Source of the DNA: Deltaproteobacteria bacterium SG8_13
Lineage (GTDB): Bacteria; Desulfobacterota; Desulfobacteria; Desulfobacterales; SG8-13
DNA length: 64,000 nucleotides
Direction of reading: 5' to 3'
NCBI GenBank assembly: GCA_001303025.1
Contig: LJNK01000027.1
Location: 1-64,000 of the forward strand
Shown here: piece by piece, positions 43,477 to 52,155 of the stretch
How positions within the stretch are numbered: the first letter of the stretch is position 1
How the letters are laid out: the number at the start of each line of letters is the position of its first letter
Notes under the pieces: generated by a model
The model's input: only the letters and a program-made list of their open reading frames with translations
Database searches by the model: none
Told to the model about the DNA's origin: nothing
Made by a program: the position numbers and the translations under genes

Positions 43477-44022
43477 ATGAGAAGATACGAGACGTTCGTA
43501 ATCTTTGACCCGGATCTCTCCGATGAAGAGCGCGTTCCGGTCGTCGACAGAATCAAGGAGACCATCACCAAGCAAGACGGTTTTCTGGTAGAGGTCGATG
43601 ACTGGGGATCGCGCAAACTTGCCTACGAAATCAAGAAAAAATCCCGCGGATATTACAACCGTCTGGATTACTGCGGAGGCGGTCCACTGGTAAACGAGCT
43701 GGAACGGTTTTTTCGCATCGACGACCGCGTGCTCAAGTACATGACGGTCCAGCTGGAAGAGACGGCGGATCTGGAAAAGATCAAAGAGGAACTTGCCCAA
43801 GCCGAGGCGCAAAAGGCTGAAAAAGAGCAGCCGAAAGCGGATGCACCGGTTGAAAATGCGGATGCCGAGGACTCACCCGACGAAACACCGGCCTCCGAAT
43901 CACCGGCTGCAGAAACGCCGACTTCCGAGACACCGGCGGAGCCGGAAGCTGAAGCGGCAAAGACCGAGACAGAAACACCGGCGTCCGAAACCAAGCCCGC
44001 TGAAGTCACCAAGGAGGGATAA
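43477..44022 (+). CDS. rpsF: 30S ribosomal protein S6 with long acidic C-terminal extension
   Basis: Residues 1-97 are a normal S6 (MRRYETFVIFDPDLSDEER at the N-terminus, then GSRKLAYEIKKKSRGYYNRL). S6 binds S18 and 16S rRNA in the small-subunit platform. Residues about 100-181 add a Glu/Ala/Pro/Thr-rich, low-complexity tail with irregular repeats of the type ETPxSE, roughly doubling the usual 95-135 residue length. AGGAGG stands 8 bp before the ATG. It is followed after 3 bp by rpsR. The tail is acidic and probably disordered. Confidence 0.95.
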   Translation: MRRYETFVIFDPDLSDEERVPVVDRIKETITKQDGFLVEVDDWGSRKLAYEIKKKSRGYYNRLDYCGGGPLVNELERFFRIDDRVLKYMTVQLEETADLEKIKEELAQAEAQKAEKEQPKADAPVENADAEDSPDETPASESPAAETPTSETPAEPEAEAAKTETETPASETKPAEVTKEG

Positions 44023-44025
44023 GCA

Positions 44026-44292
44026 ATGGCAGCCGCATATAGACCCAGACCCGGAGGGCAGCGCAAGCGAAGAATCTATCATCGTCGCAAGGTGTGTCGT
44101 TTCTGCGCCGACAGCAGCCTGACGATCAACTATAAAGAGCCGAAGACTCTCCGGTATTTTATCACCGAGCGCGGAAAGATCATACCGCGGCGCATCTCGG
44201 GGTGTTGCGCCAAACATCAACGGACGCTCACCCATGCGATCAAACGCGCCCGCACTATAGCACTGCTGCCTTACGTCGGCACGGTGGATTAA
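44026..44292 (+). CDS. rpsR: 30S ribosomal protein S18
   Basis: An 88-residue protein with the S18 core [43 protein letters not shown]. It has kept the zinc-ligand version: VCRFCADS near the N-terminus and GCCAKHQ later. S18 pairs with S6 in the 30S platform. It starts 3 bp after rpsF, in the standard rpsF-rpsR-(DUF2232)-rplI order of this lineage. Confidence 0.97.
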   Translation: MAAAYRPRPGGQRKRRIYHRRKVCRFCADSSLTINYKEPKTLRYFITERGKIIPRRISGCCAKHQRTLTHAIKRARTIALLPYVGTVD

Positions 44293-44330
44293 TCGGGCGC
44301 GATCAACGGCTGCTGCAGGAGATCGGCAAG

Positions 44331-45287
44331 GTGCTGCCAGGCGCTTCCGGAGAGACGGTGAAAGATCTAGCGATCGGTATCGGGGTGACCAGCATCTTGT
44401 TCCTCATCACGATCCTGTCACCCATCCTCGGATTCCTGTGCACCGTCGGCATACCGCTGCCAACACTCGTCTACCGGGCCAAACTCGGCAGAAAACAGGG
44501 AGCGCTGGTTCCTGCAGGCTCACTGGTCGTTTTGGTCTTGGTTCTGGGCGGGATTTCGTTGGATATCCTCTATTTCCTGGAGCTGTTGCTGATCGGTTAT
44601 GTCCTTTACGAAGCCTACGAACAGCGGGTTTCGGTCGCAAAAACTATCGGTTTCACTAGTTTCACAGCCGTGTTGGCCGGATCCATTGTTCTGTTGGCTT
44701 TCAGCGTCACATCTGAAACCGGAGTCCTTTCCCTGGTAAGCGGATACATACGGAAGAATCTCGATGCCACACTGGTCCTTTACCAGGAGATGGGAATGTC
44801 AGCGGAGAATCTCGACCTGGTAAGAGATTCGCTTGAACAGATTCAGTATGTGTTCGTCCGGATTCTGCCGGCTCTGGCCGTAATCTCGACACTGATCGTA
44901 ACCTGGGCAAGCCTGCTGCTTTCACGGCCTTTGCTCAAACGCCTGAATCTGTTTTTCCCGGATTTCGGCAGCCTGAACCTCTGGAAGGCGCCGGATCCCC
45001 TGGTCTGGGCGGTAATCGGATCCGGCCTGATGCTGCTGATCCCCTCCACTGGAATAAAACTGGCAGGCATCAACGGGCTGTTGATCTCGTTGACGATTTA
45101 CTTTTTCCAGGGAATCGCAATCATATCCTATTATTTTGACAAAAAACGATTTCCCCGGATTCTGCGCATTTTTCTCTATGCTTTGATCGCGCTGCAGCAG
45201 ATCTTGCTGTTGATTATCGTCGGTCTCGGATTCTTCGACATCTGGCTGAACTTTAGGCGGCTGCCGGTGGACAAATCGACTGGATGA
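44331..45287 (+). CDS. DUF2232 (YybS-like) polytopic membrane protein
   Basis: About 318 residues with eight or so hydrophobic helices and few charged loops. DUF2232 proteins are regularly encoded between rpsR and rplI, as here; their function is unknown. The frame is open back into rpsR, so the start must be chosen. GTG 44331 is preceded by CAGGAG at a spacing of 9 bp and gives the family's usual length, whereas no ATG exists near the expected N-terminus. The start is therefore an inference of moderate strength. Confidence 0.78.
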   Translation: MLPGASGETVKDLAIGIGVTSILFLITILSPILGFLCTVGIPLPTLVYRAKLGRKQGALVPAGSLVVLVLVLGGISLDILYFLELLLIGYVLYEAYEQRVSVAKTIGFTSFTAVLAGSIVLLAFSVTSETGVLSLVSGYIRKNLDATLVLYQEMGMSAENLDLVRDSLEQIQYVFVRILPALAVISTLIVTWASLLLSRPLLKRLNLFFPDFGSLNLWKAPDPLVWAVIGSGLMLLIPSTGIKLAGINGLLISLTIYFFQGIAIISYYFDKKRFPRILRIFLYALIALQQILLLIIVGLGFFDIWLNFRRLPVDKSTG

Positions 45288-45394
45288 GGGTATAGCTCAA
45301 CTGGAACGGCACCCGATAGCGTCCATTGCGTTCCAAGGAAAAAAAGCTTCGCTCGCTCCGTGCAGCGCTGCGAATCCACAATCGGGAGGTTGTT

Positions 45395-45841
45395 ATGAAA
45401 GTCATCTTGACAGAAACCATCAACTCACTGGGCATTATCGGCAGCGAAGTGGAAGTTGCCGCCGGCTATGCCCGCAATTACCTGCTGCCGCAGAAAAAAG
45501 CGGTACTGGCCACTGATCAGAATCGAAAGCTCCTGAAGCAGGAAAAGGCCAAATTCGACCTGCAGATCGCCAAAGAAAAAAAGATCGCCGAGGAAATGGC
45601 CGAAAGACTGCACGGGGTTGTTTGCCAGATCGCTGCCAAAGTCAGCGAGGAAGACCGCCTGTATGGCTCGATCAATGTCCGCGACATCGTCAGGGCTTTG
45701 GAAAAGCAAGACATCCAGGTCGAAAAACGGATGGTATTGCTAAACGAAGCACTGAAGACGACCGGCACTTTCCAGATCCCCATTCGGGTCTACAAAGGGG
45801 TCGAACCCGAAATAACGGTGGAAATCATACCGGAAGCATAG
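45395..45841 (+). CDS. rplI: 50S ribosomal protein L9
   Basis: A 149-residue protein with the L9 N-terminal domain (MKVILTETINSLGIIGSEVEV, then GYARNYLLPQKKAVLAT), the long connecting helix rich in Lys/Glu/Ala, and the C-terminal domain with EEDRLYGSINVRDIV. It binds 23S rRNA near the L1 stalk. GGGAGG lies 6 bp before ATG 45395. dnaB starts 14 bp after its stop, so replication and ribosome genes share a transcript. Confidence 0.97.
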   Translation: MKVILTETINSLGIIGSEVEVAAGYARNYLLPQKKAVLATDQNRKLLKQEKAKFDLQIAKEKKIAEEMAERLHGVVCQIAAKVSEEDRLYGSINVRDIVRALEKQDIQVEKRMVLLNEALKTTGTFQIPIRVYKGVEPEITVEIIPEA

Positions 45842-45855
45842 GTGACGATGCGATT

Positions 45856-47229
45856 ATGGCCGAACGTCCTCACCAGACCGGCAGCAGTGTTGCCGCGCAC
45901 GTTCCACCGCAGAATGTCGAAGCGGAAGAGTCGATCCTGAGTGCCATACTGATCGACAACCACACGCTGCTGGATGTGCTTGAAATTCTTGCCGCCGAGG
46001 ATTTCTATAAATCTGCCCACCAGTTGATCTACGCTGCCATAATGGAGCTGTTCGACCGCAACGAGCCGGTGGATCTCATCACCCTCTCCAATCACCTCAA
46101 AGAAAAGAACCAAATCGAAAAGATCGGTGGCGCCTCCTACCTGGCCGAGCTGGTCGACACGGTTCCGATGGCCGTCAACGCCCGTCACTATGCAGAAATC
46201 GTGCACGGTAAAGCCTGCTTGCGGCGGCTGATTGAAAAGGCCAACATCATCACAAAACGCTGCTTCGAAGACCAGGGCAGCGTCGACGAGGTCGTCGATT
46301 TCGCCGAAACGGCTATTTTTGAGGTCTCGGAGAACAGGGGGCACCAGTCCTATTATCCGTTGAGCAAGATGATCGAAGACAACATCGACGCCCTGGAGGA
46401 GCGGCAGGGAAACCGCTCCTTGATTACGGGAGTGCCGACCGGCTTCACCCAATTCGATCACAAGACCTCCGGATTGCAGAAATCGGACCTGATTATCGTT
46501 GCCGCCCGACCGGGAATGGGTAAAACGGCTTTTGCCCTGAACATCGCTCGCAATGCCGCGCTGGGACCGGATATTCCGGTGGCGATTTTTTCACTGGAAA
46601 TGTCCAGGGAACAACTCTCGATGCGCATGCTCAGCAGTGAGGCCCGCCTCGATTCAACCCGATTGCGCAGCGGTTTCATCAGCCAGGATCACTGGCTGCA
46701 AATTACCGAGGCGGCGGGTACCCTCTCCAATGCACCCGTATTCATCGACGACACGCCGACCCTCACCGCAATGGAAGTGCGGGCAAAAGCGCGTCGACTC
46801 AAACTGGACAAAAATATCGGACTGGTCATCATCGATTACCTGCAGTTGATGCAGGGTCGACGCTCGGCAGAACGGCGTGATCTCGAAATTTCGGAAATAT
46901 CCCGTTCCCTCAAAGCACTGGCCAAGGAGCTTAACATCCCTGTATTGGCCCTGTCGCAGCTAAACCGGATGCTCGAACAGCGCAGCGACAAGCGCCCGCA
47001 GCTGTCCGACCTGCGAGAGTCCGGTGCCCTGGAGCAAGATGCCGATGTGGTTGCGTTCATCTATCGCGATGAGGTCTACAACAAGGACGAAAACAATCCC
47101 AACCGCGGTAAGGCCGAAATCATCATTGCCAAACAGCGAAACGGTCCGATCGGAACCGTGCCACTCGTATTTCTGGCATCTTACACCCGTTTTGAAAACG
47201 CCGCCGGTGAAGGGATGATCGAGTCGTAA
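45856..47229 (+). CDS. dnaB: Replicative DNA helicase DnaB
   Basis: A 457-residue RecA-type hexameric helicase that unwinds the fork. The N-terminal domain starts PPQNVEAEESILSAILID. The ATPase domain has Walker A AARPGMGKTAFAL (about residue 215), Walker B IGLVIIDYLQLM, the LALSQLNRMLEQRSDKRPQLSDLRESGALEQDADVV-type DnaB motif region, and an arginine finger region near the C-terminus. No intein is inserted at these motifs. The start is ATG 45856 after AGGTGA; the longer frame lies inside rplI. Confidence 0.96.
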   Translation: MAERPHQTGSSVAAHVPPQNVEAEESILSAILIDNHTLLDVLEILAAEDFYKSAHQLIYAAIMELFDRNEPVDLITLSNHLKEKNQIEKIGGASYLAELVDTVPMAVNARHYAEIVHGKACLRRLIEKANIITKRCFEDQGSVDEVVDFAETAIFEVSENRGHQSYYPLSKMIEDNIDALEERQGNRSLITGVPTGFTQFDHKTSGLQKSDLIIVAARPGMGKTAFALNIARNAALGPDIPVAIFSLEMSREQLSMRMLSSEARLDSTRLRSGFISQDHWLQITEAAGTLSNAPVFIDDTPTLTAMEVRAKARRLKLDKNIGLVIIDYLQLMQGRRSAERRDLEISEISRSLKALAKELNIPVLALSQLNRMLEQRSDKRPQLSDLRESGALEQDADVVAFIYRDEVYNKDENNPNRGKAEIIIAKQRNGPIGTVPLVFLASYTRFENAAGEGMIES

Positions 47230-47286
47230 TCCGCGCTGTGCTTCTTGATTGCCGGATAAAAGAGATTTACTATATGGCAAGAGAGA

Positions 47287-48942
47287 ATGAAAAGGCTATA
47301 CGGTAATACCGGTGGGCTGAAAGCCGGTCAGCTGCGTCGACTCGAAAAACTCTACCGCCGACGCATTCCCCCCGAAAACGCCATTTCTTTTGAACTTGCC
47401 AAAGATATCAGCCGTCTTTCAGGGGAAATTCGGCGTCAGGTCGGACTGCTCATCGACCGCAGCGGTAAAATCATCCGGGTGCTCGTCGGGGATCACCGCC
47501 AAATCGTCATTCCGGATGTCAGTGAGTACCGTCTGGCGGCGGGAAGGCTGCGCGGGTTGCGCTGCATGCACACCCACATCAACGGTGAGCCGCTCACCAA
47601 GGACGACCTGACGGACCTTGCCCTGCTGAGACTCGACCTGATGGGTGTCGTATCGGTAGAACACGACGGACAGCCGCCCCGCATCTACCTGGCCCATATC
47701 CTCCCCTCTTCCTCCAGCGACCAACCATACCGGCTGCTTCCACCGTTTCGGGCTCACGAAACTCACGTGCGGTGCCTGCAGACCGTCAGGGCCCTGGAAG
47801 ATGAACTTGCCAGCGTTAGGGCGCTGCACCGCGGTGAAGGGCGAAAAGAGAGGGCGTTGCTGGTCAGTGTCACCGACGCGTCCACGCGCAGCGACAGCGA
47901 CGGCCTGGATGAGTTGCGGGAGCTGGCCGTCTCCTGCGGCATCACCGTTGTCGGCAACGTTGTCCAACATCGCAGGGAAGCCGATTCCCGCTTCCTACTC
48001 GGCCGTGGTAAGCTGGAAGAGCTCACGCTGGCCGTACTGGCCAAGGGCGCTACCCTGATCATATTCGACCAGGAACTGAATCCGTCACAAATTCGATCGA
48101 TCACCAATCAGATCGACATAAAGGTGATCGATCGAACCATGCTGATTCTCGATATATTTGCCCAGCGGGCCCAGTCCCGGGAGGGAAAACTCCAGGTGGA
48201 GCTGGCACAACTCAAATACCTGCTTCCACGCCTGGCCACCAAAAATACGGCCATGTCCCGTCTGACGGGAGGAATCGGCGGTCGGGGTCCCGGTGAAACC
48301 AAACTGGAAATCAACCGCCGACGCACCCGGGACCGAATCGCAAACCTGGAAAGGTCTCTGGGTCTGGTCCGTAAACAACGCAAACAGCGCCGTGCCCGGC
48401 GCAGCAAGAAACAGCTGCCGATCATATCCATTGTCGGTTACACCAACGCGGGGAAATCGACACTTCTCAACACCCTGACAAAAAGCCGTGCGCTCGTTGA
48501 AAACCGGTTGTTCGCCACCTTGGACCCGTCGAGCAGGCGTCTGCGGTTTCCCCAGGACATCGAGGTCATCATCACCGACACGGTCGGATTTATCAAGGAC
48601 CTTCCGCGGGATCTGGTAGTAGCCTTCCGTGCCACCCTCGAAGAGCTGGAGAGCGCGGATCTACTGCTGCACGTGATCGATATCAGCAACCCCCGATTCA
48701 TGGATCAAATCCGTTCAGTGGAAACCATTCTGACCGATCTGCAGCTGCAGGACATTGCCATGATCCGGGTCCTCAACAAGCAGGACCTGGTCGATCCCGA
48801 AACCGCCCGGCAGGTGACTCGCCGATTCAACGGCATCCCCGTTTCGGCCACCCGCTCCTCCACCCTGTTGCCCCTGATCGAAGAGATGCAGGGCCGCATC
48901 GTTCAAAGCTCCTCGGATCATCACCCCGTGAACCCTGCATGA
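47287..48942 (+). CDS. hflX: Ribosome-associated GTPase HflX, with extended N-terminus
   Basis: A 551-residue GTPase that splits or rescues stalled 70S ribosomes. The HflX domain contains GRGKLEELT, the Gly-rich linker TGGIGGRGPGETKLEINRR, then the G domain: G1 GYTNAGKSTLLN (about residue 384), G3 DTVGFIKDLP and G4 NKQD. About 190 residues precede the HflX core (including MHTHINGEPLTKDDLTDLALL), which is longer than in E. coli but seen in other Desulfobacterota and Firmicutes. The gene begins 57 bp after dnaB. Confidence 0.93.
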   Translation: MKRLYGNTGGLKAGQLRRLEKLYRRRIPPENAISFELAKDISRLSGEIRRQVGLLIDRSGKIIRVLVGDHRQIVIPDVSEYRLAAGRLRGLRCMHTHINGEPLTKDDLTDLALLRLDLMGVVSVEHDGQPPRIYLAHILPSSSSDQPYRLLPPFRAHETHVRCLQTVRALEDELASVRALHRGEGRKERALLVSVTDASTRSDSDGLDELRELAVSCGITVVGNVVQHRREADSRFLLGRGKLEELTLAVLAKGATLIIFDQELNPSQIRSITNQIDIKVIDRTMLILDIFAQRAQSREGKLQVELAQLKYLLPRLATKNTAMSRLTGGIGGRGPGETKLEINRRRTRDRIANLERSLGLVRKQRKQRRARRSKKQLPIISIVGYTNAGKSTLLNTLTKSRALVENRLFATLDPSSRRLRFPQDIEVIITDTVGFIKDLPRDLVVAFRATLEELESADLLLHVIDISNPRFMDQIRSVETILTDLQLQDIAMIRVLNKQDLVDPETARQVTRRFNGIPVSATRSSTLLPLIEEMQGRIVQSSSDHHPVNPA

Positions 48943-49021
48943 AAATAGATGGCGCGCGGAGTCCTCTGTCGGAACATTTCGGTTGACACGAAAGCCGAAT
49001 GCCATATAAGGGTGGTCCCTT

Positions 49022-49810
49022 ATGGATTTGGACCTGATCAAAAGAACCGCAATTGCGGCCGCTTACCGGGGGGCGGAGGTGCTCCGAGCTTATTTCGGCA
49101 AAAACCCGGCAGTGCAGAAAAAAAGCGCCATCGATCTGGTCACCGAGGCCGATACGGCTTCGGAAGAAGCGATAGTGAAAGTGATCCGTTCCCGATTTCC
49201 GGATCACGCTGTGCTGGCGGAAGAAGGCGGATGGAGCGGCGGGGAGCGAGAGCTGCGGTGGATCATAGACCCGCTGGACGGCACGACCAACTTTGCCCAC
49301 CAGGTTCCGATCTATGCCGTTTCGATCGGCTTTGCCTGGAGCGGCCGAATCGTCGCCGGCGTGGTGCTGAATCCTTGCAGTGGAGAGCTTTTCACGGCAA
49401 CCGCCGAAGAGCGCGCCTGTCTGAACGGCAGGCCGATCCGGGTCTCATCGGTGGCAACGCTGGAAGACAGCTTGCTGGTTACCGGGTTTCCTTACAACGT
49501 TCGGGATCTGCTGCCGGACATCACCCGTCGAATGCAAAACTGTTTGCGCCTCGCCCAGGGGGTTCGACGTCTCGGGTCGGCTGCCCTGGATCTGTGCTAT
49601 GTGGCCTGCGGCCGATTCGAGGGATTCTGGGAACAGTACCTGAAGCCGTGGGACACGGCAGCCGGTATATGCATCGCCGAAGCAGCCGGTGCCGTTATTA
49701 CGGACTTTTCCAGTCAGCCATATCCTGTCGGTGGAGAGGAAATCCTGGCCACCAACGGCCGCATCCATGCACAGATGATCGCCGCGCTTGAATTGAGGGA
49801 TACGGAATGA
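49022..49810 (+). CDS. suhB: Inositol-1-monophosphatase family phosphatase SuhB
   Basis: A 262-residue Mg2+-dependent phosphatase. The metal-binding residues are visible in VLAEEGGWSG, IIDPLDGTTNFAHQ (family motif DPLDGT) and the C-terminal EQYLKPWDTAAGICIAEAAG. It dephosphorylates inositol monophosphate or related substrates; in Proteobacteria SuhB also takes part in rRNA transcription complexes. The length is normal. Its stop overlaps the start of a small Cys-rich gene by 4 bp. Confidence 0.94.
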   Translation: MDLDLIKRTAIAAAYRGAEVLRAYFGKNPAVQKKSAIDLVTEADTASEEAIVKVIRSRFPDHAVLAEEGGWSGGERELRWIIDPLDGTTNFAHQVPIYAVSIGFAWSGRIVAGVVLNPCSGELFTATAEERACLNGRPIRVSSVATLEDSLLVTGFPYNVRDLLPDITRRMQNCLRLAQGVRRLGSAALDLCYVACGRFEGFWEQYLKPWDTAAGICIAEAAGAVITDFSSQPYPVGGEEILATNGRIHAQMIAALELRDTE

Positions 49811-50004
49811 AGAAAGACGCTCCGGCTGTCGATGATCTAAACCGCCGCATGCAGTGCTTCGGCGAGTTTGATGTCCAAGACCCTGTCTGTCGGCAGGTTT
49901 GCGCACTGCGGCTTCGATGTGCGATTGAATTCGGCCAGCAGGAACGAACGGAACTGATGGAAGAGCTGTTCAGCGGGAACGAGGTCCGCGACAGGATGCA
50001 CTGA
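49807..50004 (+). CDS. Small Cys-rich protein of unknown function, coupled to suhB
   Basis: A 65-residue protein whose ATG overlaps the suhB stop (ATGA), which supports real translation. It contains four cysteines in a spaced set: MQCFGEFDVQDPVCRQVCALRLRC, that is C-x11-C-x3-C-x5-C. That spacing suggests a small metal or Fe-S binding fold. The start MKKDAPAVDD is charged and there is no signal peptide. I do not recognise the family. It ends 231 bp before the 3' end of the convergent dnaA gene; nothing else is visible in that gap. Confidence 0.6.
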   Translation: MKKDAPAVDDLNRRMQCFGEFDVQDPVCRQVCALRLRCAIEFGQQERTELMEELFSGNEVRDRMH

Positions 50005-50235
50005 AGAAACGTCCCGCCCGGCAGTCGCGGCACGCCTGTCGCCAGCGCGCCACACAGTGATTCCCGGTAATGGGTTCGCACGACCGGGTCGGTTTCATAT
50101 CAAAAGTGGGCAACGCCTCTTAGGAGGAAGGTCAGCAGCAAGTTGCGGGGAGACAGCTGTCGGGCTTTGACTCTCATCCGGCGAGCGGCGGACCGGATCG
50201 TCCCAAGGGGTGCGCTGCTCGTCGATTTGCCCGAT

Positions 50236-51573
50236 TCAGGTTCTTCCTGAGTCCAGTTTCTGCCGGAAAAAATCCACCTGTTTTTGAATCGCACCATTTT
50301 CCCTGACCCCCCGTTCGATGGCATTGATCGCATACAATGCGGTAGCGTGGTAGCGGTTAAAACTCCTCCCGATGGCTTGGAGGGGAGAATCCGTATACAA
50401 CCGCGCAAGGTACATGGCTATCTGACGCGGCCTCACAAGGCTCTGTTTGCGGGACCGGGAAACGATTTCGTTGACCGATATACCGTAATATTTGCACACC
50501 AGTTTTTTGATGGAATCGATGGTAATGTTGCTGCGCTGACGAACAATGTTTTTCACAACGCTTTCAGCCAGAGCCAGGTCTATCGGAGCGCCCAGCAGCG
50601 AGGCTTTGGCCGTCACTCCAATCAGGCCGCTTTCGAGCTGGCGGACATCCTCGGTCAGCTCTGCGGCCAGATAGTGAATCACCTTCTCCGGGATCTTGAA
50701 ACCTCTGATCGCCGCCTTTTTTTTCAGAATCCTCACGCGCGTTCTGAAATTCGGTGGATCGATGTTGGAAATGAGGCTAGACGACAGCCGCGACCGAAGT
50801 TTGTCGTTTATCTTGGGAATCTCCGAAGGTCGATAGCAGCTAGAGAAGATGATTTTCTTGTTTGCCTCGAACAAGGTGTCCAAGGTCATCGCGAGCTCAA
50901 CCTGCGTGCGCTCTTTTCCGCTCAGGTAATGGAGGTCCTCGAGCAGCAGTACGTCACATTCGCTGCGGTATTTACTCTTGAATTTGTCAATCGTGTCGCT
51001 GCGAAATGCCTGAACCATTTCACTGCTGAAGTCCTCGGCAGTCATGTAAAATATGCGTTCCTTCGGAAATTGCGTCAAAATATGGTGTCCGACGGCCTGT
51101 GTCAGATGGCTCTTTCCCATCCCGGTTGGCGAGAGCAGAAAAAGCGAATTTTGCAGGGAATGCTTGCGCGCCGCCAGCGACAGTGAAGCCGAATAGGCAA
51201 AATCATTGTTGCCGCCGACCACAAAATGATCGAAAGTAAAATCGTTGCGCAGCAGCCGGCCGCTGTATGGACGAACGCTCACATCGGGAAGCGGCAACTG
51301 GATAGTGCCGTTACCGGAAGGTTTGCGGCCGTTTCCATTTTCTACGATGATGGTGACATCACACGGCTTTCCAAGGGCATTTGCCAGTTCGGACTCGATG
51401 AGGGAACCGAAATTTTCCTGAACTCGCTTCTTGGAGAAAAAATTCGGGCAAGCCAGTACCAGGCTTCCCGTTTCCCCCTCGGAGGGTTTCATCGGTTCGA
51501 TCCACATTTGGTAACTGTGACCGGGGACTTGTTCCTTGATCGCGGCCTTGACCGCGTTCCAGACAGCTTCCAT
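50236..51573 (-). CDS. dnaA: Chromosomal replication initiator DnaA, divergent DNA-binding signature
   Basis: A 445-residue AAA+ initiator. Domain I occupies residues 1-80. Walker A is LSPTGMGKSHL (about 147-157), Walker B VLLLEDLHYL, and sensor/box VII regions follow (IPKINDKLRSRLSSSL). Domain IV has RSRKQSLVRPRQIAMYLARL. The normally near-invariant FGGRDHTTVxHA motif that reads the DnaA box appears as SFNRYHATALYA (about residues 404-415): one residue shorter, Asp to Tyr and first Thr to Ala. DnaA melts oriC and loads DnaB. It is divergent from uvrA across an AT-rich gap. Confidence 0.93.
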   Translation of the reverse strand: MEAVWNAVKAAIKEQVPGHSYQMWIEPMKPSEGETGSLVLACPNFFSKKRVQENFGSLIESELANALGKPCDVTIIVENGNGRKPSGNGTIQLPLPDVSVRPYSGRLLRNDFTFDHFVVGGNNDFAYSASLSLAARKHSLQNSLFLLSPTGMGKSHLTQAVGHHILTQFPKERIFYMTAEDFSSEMVQAFRSDTIDKFKSKYRSECDVLLLEDLHYLSGKERTQVELAMTLDTLFEANKKIIFSSCYRPSEIPKINDKLRSRLSSSLISNIDPPNFRTRVRILKKKAAIRGFKIPEKVIHYLAAELTEDVRQLESGLIGVTAKASLLGAPIDLALAESVVKNIVRQRSNITIDSIKKLVCKYYGISVNEIVSRSRKQSLVRPRQIAMYLARLYTDSPLQAIGRSFNRYHATALYAINAIERGVRENGAIQKQVDFFRQKLDSGRT

Positions 51574-52061
51574 AAGGCTTGATAAGACAGACTGTTAGAT
51601 GGTTGTTAACGAAAACAGAATTAAGATGCTGTAATACCAAAAATTTTTGGACAAAATGAACGACATTCACCGGTTTGGTAGGTTTATTAAAGGTTTTCAA
51701 ATGGTCTGGTAAGACAACACGCACTCTGTACGGTATCACTCCAATGGTGTCAAACCGAATGGAACCACATTAAAAAAATGTTCGGAACAGGTTATCAACA
51801 ATTTATAACCAATTATTATCATAGTTATTTTTTCTAATACTTTCCACAACTATCCTTAAACACGAACATTTTTGAAGATCGGAATTCTCTAAGGATACCA
51901 AGCAGATCGGAAGATATTCACAAAATCGATACAAAAATACAATCTGCCGAAATCGTCTATTTTCTGCCGATTATTTGTTTTTTCACTATATTTACCCCTC
52001 CCCTAACCAGATCCGAACAACACCGGTACCAGAAAACGAATGGAGGCGACAGCGAATCTAT
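51574..52061. other. Candidate oriC: AT-rich gap between dnaA and uvrA
   Basis: Nearly 500 bp upstream of dnaA carry no gene and are strikingly AT-rich, most of all 51760-51860 and 51910-52000, with runs of A and T that could serve as an unwinding element. Possible DnaA boxes relative to TTATNCACA are TTATCAACA at 51792 and ATATTCACA at 51913 (one mismatch each) and CTTTCCACA at 51840 (two mismatches). No perfect TTATCCACA was found. Position beside dnaA, base composition and the divergent flanks support an origin; the weak boxes argue for caution or for altered DnaA specificity. Confidence 0.5.
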
Positions 52062-52093
52062 TTGAAAAAGCATCGCAGAGTCTGTAGTATACT
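52062..52093 (+). promoter_or_regulatory. Probable uvrA promoter
   Basis: TTGAAA (52062-52067) is followed after 17 bp by TAGTAT (52085-52090), which overlaps a better -10-like TATACT (52088-52093). It lies about 65 bp before the uvrA start. The palindrome AGTATACT sits on the -10 region and could be an operator, but it does not match a LexA site that I know. Confidence 0.4.
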
Positions 52094-52155
52094 GTACTTT
52101 TAATCCGACCGTGTCCGCCCGACGGCCGGATGGAATCCACATTGCGGTTTTATCG

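Noticed and set aside
45856-47229. Intein in dnaB
   Set aside because: The helicase motifs are contiguous and the length is normal.
52081-52100. LexA box in front of uvrA
   Set aside because: The palindrome AGTATACT is present, but the flanks do not fit CTGT-N8-ACAG or other LexA sites known to me; it may just be the -10 region.
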